This document shows, piece by piece, positions 1 through 10,727 of a stretch of 64,000 nt of DNA. Each line of letters starts with the position of its first letter. Position 1 is the first letter of the stretch. The DNA comes from Eunapius fragilis (lineage: Eukaryota; Porifera; Demospongiae; Spongillida; Spongillidae). Both the position numbers and the translations under genes were made by a program. The stretch spans positions 8,996,377 through 9,060,376 of the forward strand of contig OY811977.1 of the NCBI GenBank assembly GCA_963681505.1, given 5' to 3'. The notes below the pieces were generated by a model, which saw nothing but the letters and a program-made list of their open reading frames with translations, was not told the DNA's origin and made no database searches.

Positions 1-86
1 GGTAGGCAATGATGCTGCTAGTGTAGTCCTTTCTTTAATAGCTGAGCTTAGGTGTCAGTGTTGTGTGGCTACCACAAAAGACATAC

Positions 87-231
87 CTGCTTTTAATGAG
101 GCACACACTGGTTCACTCCATTTTACCAGCAAATCACCAGATAACATATTGTCCCATGACATCTTCCAGACACACAGCTCCGGAAGCAAACGTCTTAAAC
201 TGAGCTGTGAATGCTTGGGGACAAGACTCTC
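87..231 (-). pseudogene. BEL/Pao-type retrotransposon pol fragment (copy 1)
   Basis: Read on the minus strand, this stretch is open for about 48 codons. It contains the run LRRLLPELCVWKMSWDNMLS followed by GDLLVKW. This resembles the segment of BEL/Pao polyproteins after the reverse transcriptase, where a Leu-rich 'LxxLCxxxLxWDxxLxxxLLxxW' pattern is usual. Only this scrap is present, with no reverse transcriptase or integrase nearby and no LTR seen. It ends at a possible GT donor (plus-strand position 86), so it may also have been used as an exon. A nearly identical copy lies at 11241-11383, showing that it belongs to the duplicated unit. The family assignment is from memory of the motif and is moderate. 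Confidence 0.45.
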
Positions 232-314
232 AAAAAGGTCAGCTAGTTACCATCTTGCTGATGAAGTCAGGGAGAAGACCGTTGTGAGGTGCATGTTAGG
301 GTCAAAGCAAGTCC

Positions 315-866
315 TTGAGGTGTAGATGGTGCTGGACCAACCCCTGCATAAGGTGTAGATGGTGCTGGACTAACCCCTACTTGAGGTGTAGATGGTGCTG
401 GATTAACCCCTGCTTGAGGTGTAGATGGTGCTGGACTAACCCCTACTTGAGGTGTAGATGGTGTTGGACTAGCCCCTGCTTGAGGCGTAGATGGTGCTGG
501 ACTAACCCCTACTTGAGGTGTAGATGGTGTTGGACTAGCCCCTGCTTGAGGTGTAGATGGTGCTGGACTAACCTCTGCTTGAGGTGTAGATGGTGCTGGA
601 CTAACCCCTATTTGAGGTGTAGATGGTGCTAGACTAGCCCCTATTTGAGGTGTAAATGGTGCTGGACTAACCCCTGCTTGAGGTGTAGATGGTGCTGGAC
701 TAACCCCTACGTGAGGTGTAGATGGTGCTGGACTAACCCCTGCTTGAGGTGTAGATGGTGCTGGACTAACCCCTATTTGAGGTGTAGATGGTGCTGGACT
801 AACCCCTACTTGAGGTGTAGATGATGCTCCTATTTGAGGTGTAAATGGTGCTGGACTAGCCTAAAG
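315..866. repeat. 33-bp minisatellite array (copy 1)
   Basis: About 17 tandem copies of a 33-bp unit with core GGTGTAGATGGTGCTGGACT, each with a few substitutions. Because 33 is divisible by three, all frames stay open for long stretches and give an apparent Cys/Trp-rich 11-residue repeat. There is no other sign of coding. It is followed at once by the purine-rich 22-bp array. Confidence 0.9.
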
Positions 867-1047
867 GGGAGGGGAGAAGGATGTGGAGGGGAGGGGTGAA
901 GGATGTGGTTGAGAGGGGAGAAAGATGTGGAGGGGAGGGGAGGGGTGAAGGATGTGGAGGAGAGGGGAGAAAGATTTGGAGGGGAGGGGAGAAGGATGTG
1001 GAGGCTAGGGGAGGGGTGAAGGATGTGGAGGGGAAGGGCCACATAAC
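867..1047. repeat. Purine-rich 22-bp minisatellite (copy 1)
   Basis: Tandem units with the core AGGGGAGGGGTGAAGGATGT, almost pure purine on the plus strand. The same unit recurs at 11876-12058, 21721-22565, 37262-37500, 40685-40965 and 44415-45365. Confidence 0.85.
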
Positions 1048-1307
1048 ACTAAGTGCAAAGCACTTACATATACCACAGGTATGTGCACCACCTAACGTGT
1101 AACTACACCATCCCCTACACTCACCTCTCACTATCCTCTACACACATCCACTATGATGATACTTGCTAGAACATGAAAGTAAATACAAAAGACTGCTCAT
1201 ACAGGCTAAATGAAAATACAGGCTAAATGAAAGTACATGCAGCAGAATACATTTTATAATGAAAGATTTTGATTTTGACACTATATAAGGAAAGTTAATA
1301 GGTGACA

Positions 1308-2420
1308 TTAAATGATATGTTCACAGTACTTCATGTGATTCTTTAAGCTGCTCTTGTACAGAAATGATCTGTGGCATCCTCTGTTCTTGCATTTCAACTT
1401 CTCATCACTATGTATTCGGCTGTGAGCATTTAATGAACGTTGTGACTTGAATGATTGTTGACAAAAACAAATAAATCGCTTCTCCCCTGTATGAGTGAGC
1501 ATGTGTGTTTTCAGGTTCGACTGTAGTGAAAATGACTTTCCACATTGTTCACACTGATGTGGCTTCTCCCCTGTATGAGTGAGCATGTGTGTTTTCAGGG
1601 TTGACTGTAGTGAAAACGTCTTTCCACATTGTTCACACTGATGTGGCTTCTCCCCTGTATGAGTGAGCATGTGTGTTTTCAGGGTTGACTGTTGTGAAAA
1701 CGTATTTCCACATTGTTCACACTGATGTGGCTTCTCCCCTGTATGAGTGAGCATGTGTGTTTTCAGGGTTGACTGTTGTGAAAATGTCTTCTCACACTGT
1801 TCACACTGATGTGGCTTCTCCCCTGTATGAGTGAGCATGTGTGTTTTCAGGGTTGACTGTTGTGAAAATGACTTCCCACATTGTTCACATAGATGTGGCT
1901 TCTCCCCTGTATGAGTGAACATGTGTGTTTTCAGGTTCGACTGTAGTGAAAATGACTTTCCACATTGTTCACACTGATGTGGCTTCTCCCCTGTATGAGT
2001 GAGCATGTGTGTTTTCAGGGTTGACTGTAGTGAAAATGTCTTTCCACATTGTTCACACTGATGTGGCTTCTCCCCTGTATGAGTGAGCATGTGTGTTTTC
2101 AGGGTTGACTGTCGTGAAAACGTCTTCTCACACTGTTCACACTGATGTGGCTTCTCCCCTGTATGAGTGAGCATGTGTGTTTTCAAGGTTGACTGTTGTG
2201 AAAATGTCTTTCCACATGGTTCACACTGATGTGGCTTCTCCCCTGTATGGGTGAGCATGTGTCTTTTCAGTTTGGACTGTTGTGAAAATGACTTTCCACA
2301 CTGTTCACACTGATGTGGCTTCTCCCCTGTATGAGTTAGTATGTGTGTTTTCAGGGTTGACTGTAGTGAAAATGTCTTTCCACATTGTTCACATTGATGT
2401 GGCTTCTCTCTACTTGCCAT
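1308..2420 (-). CDS. C2H2 zinc-finger protein, copy A (13 fingers)
   Basis: An intact 370-residue frame encodes a run of C2H2 zinc fingers, so the product is probably a nuclear DNA-binding protein. Eleven canonical fingers (CxxC-x12-HxxxH) are joined by perfect TGEKPHQ linkers. A divergent finger (FICFCQQSFKSQ) and a last atypical one (CKNRGCHRSF ending in HMKYCEH) follow. Variation between fingers is mostly at helix positions -1 (Q, L or R) and 3 (T, N or K), the base-contacting positions. No KRAB, SCAN, BTB or other N-terminal domain is visible. The start MASREKP is shared by copies B and E (MAGRE in C and D) and has an in-frame stop close upstream, but an upstream exon spliced to this one cannot be excluded. 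It is the longest of five copies. Confidence 0.85.
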   Translation of the reverse strand: MASREKPHQCEQCGKTFSLQSTLKTHILTHTGEKPHQCEQCGKSFSQQSKLKRHMLTHTGEKPHQCEPCGKTFSQQSTLKTHMLTHTGEKPHQCEQCEKTFSRQSTLKTHMLTHTGEKPHQCEQCGKTFSLQSTLKTHMLTHTGEKPHQCEQCGKSFSLQSNLKTHMFTHTGEKPHLCEQCGKSFSQQSTLKTHMLTHTGEKPHQCEQCEKTFSQQSTLKTHMLTHTGEKPHQCEQCGNTFSQQSTLKTHMLTHTGEKPHQCEQCGKTFSLQSTLKTHMLTHTGEKPHQCEQCGKSFSLQSNLKTHMLTHTGEKRFICFCQQSFKSQRSLNAHSRIHSDEKLKCKNRGCHRSFLYKSSLKNHMKYCEHII

Positions 2421-3159
2421 TAAAGCAGTGTGATCTGCACATGATCAAAGTGGGTCAGTGATGACACAACAATCACACATCACCCTGATCCGAACTCCCA
2501 AATTAAAATGTGTTGGTATAATAAGCAATAAGCGTAGGAAGCTAGCACTAAAGAAATTCATTGTTTGTACACGCAGGCATTGTGGGTAATTATCGCCTTT
2601 GTAAGGATTCTTAAGAGTCATCTACATGTACATTAGTACTTCAGTGCAATGCAGTTCAATAACACCTTGGCATTCCATATAGCAATCTTGAACATAGGAC
2701 ACCAAGACTAGGTACTTCATATTGCTTCAAGAAAAAATGTGAAAAAAGTGTTCGTTTTAAATTGTAGTAAAATCTAGGCTTCAAATTGATATTGGCACTT
2801 CGTTTTCTGTTCCTACGCTGAATTTGAAAGATAGGAAGGTAGCCATAGATGCCAGCTGCGCATGTAAATAAAAAGGTCACAAAGGCTCTTACGTAGAAAA
2901 AGATAATAGTCATTGTTTACATAAGAATTGTGGTCAACTCATAACGCATGAAATCATTGAAGTCAAAAGTTAATAATTGATATGTTAGTATGTTTAGTTC
3001 ATGGATATATTTTGTTTCTGAAACTCAGACACATGTGTGATGAAATGGTTAAGATTGACCCATGCCAGAATACAATTTTGCTCAGTCAATTAGCTAAATG
3101 TATAAATAACAGCATATACAAATTGATTTCCAGTGTTCACATACATAGTGATGCACAGT
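2421..3159. other. Upstream flank of zinc-finger copy A, no recognised gene
   Basis: The first 110 bases upstream of the start codon match the upstream flanks of zinc-finger copies B, C and E. After that the sequence is AT-rich and partly unique to this copy. A minus-strand frame at 2656-2913 (85 codons, hydrophobic N-terminus) has no recognisable homology and is not called. From about 3060 the sequence again matches the module found after the other zinc-finger copies. Confidence 0.5.
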
Positions 3160-3360
3160 CAGGGATTTACCGCTCCCACCCCCTACCCACCCCCTACCCA
3201 CCCCCTGGTTTGCCACTAATTTGACTAACCCACCCCCTGGTTTACATGCTAAAACTCCATGGCACACCATGTAACAGTGCAGAGGGAAGACTTTCACCCC
3301 CCTATATATTTATATATTCCAAAACCCACCCCCTGTTGCAAACTTGGCGGTAAATCCCTG
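3160..3360. mobile_element. MITE with CAGGGATTTACCGC termini and 5-bp TSD
   Basis: The left end CAGGGATTTACCGC at 3160 is matched by its exact reverse complement ending at 3360. The element is flanked by the direct repeat ACAGT (3155-3159 and 3361-3365). The paralogous site near 13397 reads straight through (GCACAGTTGATG) without the insert. It carries no gene; its interior is rich in CACCCCCTACC repeats. CAGGG ends with a 5-bp duplication suggest a non-autonomous hAT-type element. Confidence 0.8.
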
Positions 3361-3481
3361 ACAGTTGATGTGAAACTATTTTATACTGCCATAGAAAAAA
3401 ACTCCATTAATATATTTCCTATATGCCTCAATATTTTCCACTTTGCCTCGAGAATCAGGAATATCCGGTCCCTCCATTTCA

Positions 3482-3744
3482 CAGAGGCGGATAAAGGGGG
3501 GGGGGGGGGGGGGGGGAGGGGGGGGGGGGAAGGGGGTTGCAACCACCCCCCCCCCCCCCCCCCCCCTTCCCCGCTTGCCTAAAGCGGACAGCATACCCCC
3601 CACCCCCATCCGAAAAGCGGGGGGGCGGGGGGGGGGGGTGCTGTCCGCTTTAGGCAAGCGGGGAGGGGGGGGGGGGTTGCTTAGCAGAAGAGGGGAAGGT
3701 ACCTTATATGAAAGGGAAGGTTGCAACCCCCATATCCACCTCTG
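3482..3744. mobile_element. hAT-like MITE with poly-G/poly-C core and 23-bp inner palindrome
   Basis: The ends CAGAGGCGGATA and TATCCACCTCTG are inverted. The interior is mostly homopolymeric G or C runs. Two 23-bp arms (3571-3593 and 3639-3661) are perfect inverted copies containing CTTGCCTAAAGCGGACAGCA. No clear target duplication is seen, so the ends are less certain than for the related elements at 10297, 31420 and 32664. Confidence 0.6.
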
Positions 3745-3861
3745 CAAAAAAAAAAATCTCCGAACACCAATATGGCGGACAATAAAGCAATTAAAGCCCA
3801 CGCGTCATGCATGACCAAGAGCTCTATACGTGGGAGATTTGATCGCACCAGGAGTACGAGT

Positions 3862-4126
3862 ACAGTGGGGATTTGAAAACTGCAATCGTCAAATCCTCAC
3901 ATTCTCCCCATCTGTGCCCGCACTGGGTCAGGTGGGGAAGACCATTGATAGGTGCATTACATACATAATTTGGTTGTGGTGAAAATCTCCCTAGTATTGC
4001 GCGATATGCATTTGCAAAACGAATCGCCCAGCCGATAAAAAAAATCACGCAAACAGTTCTCTTTTTATTTACGAAGGCTATTTTTCCTAACCCTATTAAC
4101 ACTTACAAAGTAACAATACACTCACC
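3862..4126. repeat. Duplicated non-coding module M (copy 1)
   Basis: This stretch starts with GAAAACTGCAATCGTCAAAT and recurs at about 16093-16410, 28894-29170, 36125-36310, 39108-39345 and 42905-43100. It marks the unit of segmental duplication. The P element and another repeat fragment follow it here. Confidence 0.8.
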
Positions 4127-4127
4127 T

Positions 4128-4240
4128 GTATATGGAACGCCCGAGCCGCCAAAATTCAACAAAAAACGCACAATTAGAAAATTTAATAATCCATTATAAA
4201 AAAGTTTTTGAACTAGAAAAAAAAAAAATTCTCTGTAAAA
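4128..4240. repeat. Dispersed repeat, inverted relative to 33131-33240
   Basis: About 110 bases starting TATGGAACGCCCGAGCCGCC occur in reverse complement at 33131-33240. The copy there abuts sequence related to the end of the long-TIR element, so both may be fragments of one transposon family. Confidence 0.7.
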
Positions 4241-4315
4241 TGAACGGGTTAAACAATATTTATTGGTTTGATGGTATACAGATCATGGCTGGTGAAATAG
4301 CGTCATTGGTAGTAG

Positions 4316-7300
4316 CAGAGATAATATATAAAGGGATTGGAAACAAATCACGTGCGCCATATACTTTAGCAATTTTAGCGCGCCCTATCCTTGCACGCGT
4401 GAATCGCACCTACGTTGACCAAAAAAGGGGGCGGAATTGTAGGCTTGAATTGAAGTCTTGAATGTCACAAGGTAATGAAACATCCTTTCTCAAGTTTAAA
4501 TACAGTAGTCGATAGACGATCAACTAAAGATTCATTGAGTACTTATAGATTCGATTTTGCGCCATTGTTTAACCAAAAAATAAAATAAAAATGGCCATTT
4601 TTTTACTTTGGGGGGAGAATCCGTCGATCTAAATAAACTGTCCACGTCATTATTTGTGAATTTACTGCTCATAGTCTAGTATGTGCCCATCGCTATGTTG
4701 TTTGCGTATAGCATCTTCAGAAACCTCGCTATGATGTTTTGGGTACCCTTACTCTCTGGGGGAGCCACGGCTTTTTGTTACGATGGTAGCTGGTTTTAAT
4801 ATATTATTATGGTAGAGCTATGTTGGTTGTGTGCCCATCACATGTTTTTAAAGGTAAACCACGTCCCAATCGTTCTGTACATTTCTTCAAAGGTGATGGG
4901 CAGAAGAAAATTGAAGCTTCGGCACATTAAGAACGCGGAGAAAAGGGGGAGTTTGGTCGTGGCAATTCCTCGCGCTCAAGTATATGTGCCTGTTACAGAA
5001 GGCCTAACCTTGTCCTTGCCTGTTCCAGAGGTAATATCTGTACAACCTTCTAAAGCTCCTGACCATGGTCATGATCAAGCTTCAGATCATACAGTAGTGA
5101 AATCGCTCTGTGTCTCCTTCCCTTTGTTCCATTTCACTGGTGGCTTGGTACAATCATTGAGCATGCTGAGTGAAAGAATATCAATGGTCACACTCCCTCC
5201 ATCCTGGGTGCCTATCATATCTGATGGATCCCAGTCCTTTTCTATATCGAAGTTGATAGAGCAAAGGAATCATGCAACAGTAATTGCAATGTGTCTGGTA
5301 ATCAACAGTGACATGCAGTGGTCTGTTCACACTACACACAGGCAGTTTAGTACTCATAATTGTGTGTTGCTGAGTGAACTACCAATACTGCTCAACTCCA
5401 TTGACAATGTGTTCAAGATTCTTGAACGGTTGGACCACACAACATTCTGTGCAGGCAATCCTGACCAGGATCTTGTGACTCTGTGGTACCAACAAATGTT
5501 TTCTCTGTATGGTTGTTCAGGTAATTGCGTAGCCATACAATGTAATTGGTGTTTAAACCTCTACCTTAAATCCTATGTAGGTCAACGGTCAGGATATTTG
5601 GATCATTCACTTATTTCTAACCAGCCTACTGTTCGACACAATGACTGCTGTGTTCTCCTTGCTGGTAAATCAGTTCGGTGTTCTCCTTGTTCCAGCTTTC
5701 GATCAACTTTGCGATCTCGACGATGGAGAATCAGAAGCAAATCTGAAAACTCTGAGACTCGGCACAAAAACTACCGGTATGTGAGAAACATTGTGAAATA
5801 CATAGATACCTAAGCTTACTCTTAACTAATGTTTTGTGCAGATTCCTGTCTTTGCCTGAGTTAGTTCACAGGCTAGATGACCTTCATCACAACTATCGCA
5901 ATCTTGGGCAACAACTGAGCAGGCTGAAAGAAAAGATTGCATCTGCAACAGAGAATGTGGGGATAACACTGGATGATGAATCTGATCATTTAATACGAGA
6001 TACCTTAACATCAAGTGACACCATTACTCACTTTCAAGGTCTGCCACATGATTCATTCCAGTACGTGTTTTGGCAACAGCAGGCAGAGGCAGCATCTAAA
6101 CCTCATTTGCGCAATATGCGCTGGCATCCATTGATGATTCGTTGGTGTCTCTATTTGCGATACAGGTACGAATAGGTATATAAAACTTTTTCCCTCTGTT
6201 TATTGCTTTTATAAGAATTCATATTATCTCTGCTTAGATCGAGTGGTGCATATGAAGCCTTGCGGGAGTCTGGATGTATAAAGCTGCCCTCACAAAGGAC
6301 ACTGAGAGACTATACCCATTATACAAAGGCCTCACTGGGTTTCTCTTCAGAAGCAGATCAGATGTTAATTGATGCTGTTAAACCTGACCGCTGTCCTGAG
6401 AGGGAGAAGCACATCTTCTTACTTCTTGATGAAATGCACATACGACAGGATCTTGTGTTTGATAAACACTCAGGTAACCTTATTGGGTTCACAGATTTAG
6501 GAGACATCAGCAATCACCTCTCAAGATTTGAGAATTCACTTGAGGAAGATGGCCCGACCCAGCCCCAGCTTGCTAAGACAGTGCTCGTCTTCATGGTTCG
6601 AGGCATTTTTTCGAAACTGCAGTTTCCCTATGTTCAGTTTTCTTGTACTGACCTGAGTGGTGTCCATATGTATGATCCCTTCTGGGAAGCTGTGCAGCGT
6701 TTGGAAAATATGGAACATGTATGTCTGTTTAGTCTGCAATACCATTCATTATATTTTTGTTGCAAAGGTAATGGGCGTTACAATGGATGGAGCTTCACCT
6801 AACAGGAAGTTGATGAGACTGCACAAGGATGCATCGGATGCAACTGGCATTGTTTATAAGGTTTATAACCCTTTTTCTGAAGACAAGCGTCACCTCTATT
6901 TCATATCGGATCCACCGCATCTGGTAAAAACAATGCGAAACTGTTGGTACAAGAGAAGACTCTGGGTAAGTATCAATGCAATGAGACCAGTACACACAGC
7001 AAAAATGCAAAAAAAAAAATTTAGTGTAAGTTTTTTGTTTTATAGTGCAATGGAAAACCAATAGTATGGGACCATCTCAAACATCTTTATGAAACCGACA
7101 CAGCACCAGGAGTGGGCATAAGGATAATACCAAAGCTCAAATATGAACATGTGCACCTAACACCTTTCTCAAAAATGAGAGTGGATCTAGCTGCACAGGC
7201 AAGCTCTGACAAGTGTTGTATTTATACATACATGTGCACATAAATTTTTTTTGTGTAGGTTCTAAGTGAAACAGTTTCCAAAGGTTTACTTCTAGTATGC

Positions 7301-9172
7301 GGCGAGGAGGCTTCTGAGACATCTCATTTTGTCAACATGGCTGACAAATTTTTTGATGCATTGAATGTCCACAACTTTTCACATGGTATCAGAGGTTTGA
7401 AGTCTTTTCAACTTCCATATACTTCAAGTACAGATGTTCGTCTAAAGGTACATGTACATTTCTTTATACAAAACAATAATCATCACATATTATCTTCTCT
7501 ATACCCTGTGCAGTGGTTGGAGACTGACTTTTTTTACTTGAAGGACTGGGAGAATTCTGTGAAGCTAAGGAAAGGGTTTACAAAGGCTCAGAAGAACAAC
7601 ATGTTGATTAGTGCAGAAACATTATATGGTCTCCAAGTTACATGTAAGTATTTGCCCTCGTTACTTGTATACATTTTTTTTTTGCCACTATAGGCATGTC
7701 GTTTGTTGAGTTAGTGAGGTATCTTTTCACTGTTCCTGATGTGCAATGCTTTTTGAGTCAACGTTTGTGTCAAGACCCACTTGAACGTTTTTTTGGGGCA
7801 CAGCGGCAACGAGGTGGTGTGCACGACAATCCGAATGTTGCTGAGTTTGCAAAGAATACCCAAGCTATAAGAGTGGTTAATTCATTCTGCCAAGGAATAA
7901 AAAGAGGAAACTGTCGAGGTGGTGATACTGAACTTCCTATGGAGCAACCCATGCCTAAGCGTCATAAAAGAAAGCCATCTAGTGTAAATCAAGTGACAAC
8001 GGTGGAATCGTCAGTAATGCACACATCAGGTACGTGTATCATACTACAATCATGCACATGTATCTAAATGTGTACTCCTATGCATACATAATTATTAGAT
8101 GGCATTCTGATGAAAGGCATCCAAGCGCTTCTAGCAGAAAAGTCTTTCTATTTTACAACAAGACCTGCACAGTTAGCTCTGAAGATAGCTACATCATTAC
8201 TTCAATGGGCACCCAATCACTCATCAGACATTGCAGTATTTGAGAATAAACTGAAGGAATTGTTGTCAAGTTGCCTAGCATCACATACTAGCGTGAAAGG
8301 GTTCAAACCTTCAATCTGGCAGAAGTACCATCAAATCCGGACCTCAGATTCTTACCAAAGTCTATGGTACACATTCATCAAGACCAGTGTAAGCATTGCT
8401 ATTCCATCCCCAATATTTCTTCAGTATGTTGGGCATAATGCTTTCAAAGAGCTCATCAAAGAGCAATTTCCAGTCAGATCACCAGATGAGCTGAATATAG
8501 AGATGAACCTAACCTACGAAGAACTGAATGGTATTCGGTATGCTGCTGGGTTTGTTCCCAGAGCTATTAAGAAAAAGCTACAGAAGAAAAAGAAGTCAGA
8601 TAACCCACTTAACAAAGATTGTATCCTGTGCCTGGATGAACTTATATCTGGTGATGGAGATGCAGGGCTTTCATCCAGTGATTGGGTTAACAGCTTAAAC
8701 CGTGGTGGGCTGGTATGTGTGAATGACATGACCTTCGAGCTGTTTTTAAGTATGGAGCTAGAGCTGCGTTCCCATCTTAAGATCAAACCAACACACTTGG
8801 GGGATGAAGTAGTAGTACAGATAACTGAAAGTGAGGACGTTCTCTTTTTATGGTCCATAATCAGCGTTTCTTGGGACAGTGATTGCAGCACTGCACTGCT
8901 TAAGAAGATAGCTAAAATGTGGATCACAGTTCGTGGTTTTTCTTATGCCAGTGCGTGGGTAGAAAAGATGAAGGTTGCCCAGCAAAAAACCACACAGAAA
9001 TCTAAAGGCTTGAGAAAAACGATTTAGTCCATATAATGTGTCTGTTGTAAAAAAATTCTAAGTGCTACACATGTATTCGTACCGCTTGTAAGGATTCGTT
9101 CGAGGATTGCGCGCGTTAATTAGTGTTGATTGGCCTCGTTTCCAATCCCTCTATATATTATCTCTATCTCTG
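4316..9172 (+). mobile_element. P-superfamily DNA transposon, apparently full length
   Basis: The left terminus CAGAGATAATATATAAAGGG (4316) is matched by an inverted right terminus ending at 9172. The right copy has a short extra AGAGAT duplication at its outer end. Between them lies a spliced P-type transposase gene. The left subterminal sequence is shared with the inner right end of the element at 29484-30348, and the right subterminal with that element's left end, so the two are related in opposite orientation. No target duplication is visible here, so either the outer ends have changed or the locus was rearranged after insertion. Length is 4857 bp. Confidence 0.8.
4809..9027 (+). CDS. P-element-type (THAP9-related) transposase, ten exons
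   Basis: Exons read as 4809-5520, 5581-5776, 5842-6165, 6238-6718, 6768-6965, 7046-7198, 7259-7447, 7514-7643, 7694-8029 and 8099-9027. All nine junctions keep frame and no stop was found. The product should catalyse cut-and-paste transposition with an RNase H-like DDE core. The first Asp candidate is in LLDEMHIRQDLVFD, the second in GVTMDGASPNRK, and the Glu in LISAETLYGL. The N-terminal half has a coiled coil (RLKEKIASATENVG) and the MRWHPLMIRWCLYLRYR and LPSQRTLRDYT motifs of P transposases. The C-terminal part has DPLERFFGAQRQRGG. Introns are 49-80 nt, and the one at 7199 starts with GC. No THAP zinc finger is visible, so the true N-terminus may lie in an unseen exon. The start at 4809 is tentative; 4889 is an alternative. 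Confidence 0.85.
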
Positions 9173-9358
9173 ATGTATCTCTGCCTTGGTTAGTTGGCAG
9201 ACTGGCAATGCGGAGTGGTTTAGGCATGACATGACCACACAGTTGGCATGTGTGCACCTAACACTGTCATGACACAGTTGGCACACGTGTACCAAATGTT
9301 GTGCGTGGAGAGATACAAACATTGGAAACCATGGCATGACATTTGAAATGAAGGATGG

Positions 9359-9775
9359 CAAACCCCTCCCCCCTCTCCTCCACCTCCTTCCCCTCCCCTC
9401 CACCTTCCCCTCCCCTCCACCCCCTTCCCCTCCCCTCCACCTCCTTCCCCTCCCCTCCACCTTCCCCTCCCCTCCACCCCTTCTTCTCCCCTCCACCTCC
9501 TTCCCCTCCCCTCCACCTTCGCCTCCCCTCCACCCCCTTCCCCTCCCCTCCACCTCCTTCCCCTCCCCTCCACCTTCCCCTCCCCTCCACCCCTTCCCCT
9601 CCCCTCCACCTCCTTCCCCTCCCCTCCACCCTCCCCTCCACTCCACCCCCTTCCCCTCCCCTCCACCCCCTTCCCCTCCCCTCCACCCCCTTCCCCTCCC
9701 CTCCACCCCCTTCCCCTCCCCTCCACCCCCTTCCCCTCCCCTCCACCTCCCCTCCCCTCTACCTCACCTCCCCCC
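9359..9775. repeat. Pyrimidine-rich minisatellite
   Basis: Tandem units of roughly 17-20 bases of the type CCTTCCCCTCCCCTCCACC, about 400 bp long. It gives long open frames in several phases on both strands (Pro/Ser-rich or Gly/Arg/Glu-rich), which are artefacts of the repeat. Confidence 0.85.
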
Positions 9776-10296
9776 TAGTGAGGACATACCGTAGGGCAAA
9801 AAGTAAACAAGTAACATGTCAATAGTAATTTGAACTATCAACACTATCGCTGGTCACAGGAGCTGGAGCGTCGGGACATCCGGGAAAGATACCAGTTACC
9901 TAAGACTGATCACAAGGCCACTAAAGCACGCGGGGCATCGCATGGGAAGGCAGGGGGAGGAGGCAGTGGAGATGGAGAAAAGTGTTGCATTTCCTGACAG
10001 CTGGCATTGGCTGACGTGTGTAGACACCAAGACCAGCTGCCATCCTTGTGATGATCTAGTACTGTGTACTTAATACGTAACACATCCATGCAGCTGTACT
10101 GTGTGGGTGTGTGGTGTTCATGTGCATGTGTGTATCTCCTGTATGTATGCAATGTGTGTGTGTGATGCCTTCAATTACGACAATCCATTCGGAGATGTTA
10201 GCACACACACACACACACACATGCTCATACAAGTCATTCAACACCAATAACGTCATTGGTGACATTCAGCACCCAATAAGGTCATGGGTGTCATTC
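9776..10296. other. Intergenic sequence, no recognised gene
   Basis: Mixed sequence with a short CA run near 10200-10220. The first degenerate units of the 30-bp minisatellite begin near 10230. No coding or RNA gene is recognised. Confidence 0.5.
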
Positions 10297-10727
10297 CAGA
10301 GACGGATCCAGGGGGGGGGGGGGGGGGGGTTGGGGGTTGCTACCCCCCCCTCCCTTTCATATAACGTACCTCCCCCTCTTATGCTAAATAGCCCCTCCCC
10401 TCCCAGCTTTTTGAATCGAGCCTGAAGCGCCGGACAGCAACCCCCCGCCCCCCCCCCCCCCCCCTTCGCTTTTCGTATCGGGCCTTAAGTGGACAGCACC
10501 CCCCCTCCCCCCACTTTTCGTATCGGGCCTGAAGCGAACAGCACACACACCCCCCATGCTTTTCGTGTTGGGCCTATAGCGGATAGCACCCCCCCCCCCC
10601 GCTTTTCGTATCAGACCTGAAGCAGACACATACACACACACTCCCCCCCCATCTCTCCTGTATCTCGTATCACGGGTCTCAACCCCCCCCCCCCCCCCCT
10701 TTTTGGAAAATCCTGTATCCGCCCCTG
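10297..10727. mobile_element. hAT-like MITE (CAGAGACGGATCC ends, 5-bp TSD CATTC)
   Basis: The ends CAGAGACGGATCCAGG and CCTGTATCCGCCCCTG are inverted, and CATTC flanks both sides (10292-10296 and 10728-10732). It was inserted into the 30-bp minisatellite that continues on its right. The interior contains repeated GCTTTTCGTATCGGGCCTGA segments separated by poly-C runs. It carries no gene. Confidence 0.75.

Noticed and set aside
315..632. Cys/Trp repeat protein (RCRWCWTNPYL units)
   Set aside because: It is a translation of the 33-bp minisatellite, with no start context, splice sites or conservation beyond the repeat.
1308..2420. KRAB- or SCAN-type zinc-finger gene
   Set aside because: No such domain is seen upstream, and an in-frame stop closely precedes the start codon.
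2656..2913. Small membrane-protein ORF (85 codons, minus strand)
   Set aside because: No homology, no conservation in the paralogous units, and the length is within chance expectation.
3482..3744. Target duplication for the hAT-like MITE here
   Set aside because: Neither 5-bp nor 8-bp flanks match, so I report the element without one.
4345..4808. THAP zinc finger upstream of the P transposase
   Set aside because: No C2CH pattern or AVPTIF-like end could be read in any plus-strand frame.
9164..9825. Gly/Glu/Arg-rich and Pro-rich overlapping frames
   Set aside because: Both strands and several frames are open only because of the pyrimidine-rich array.
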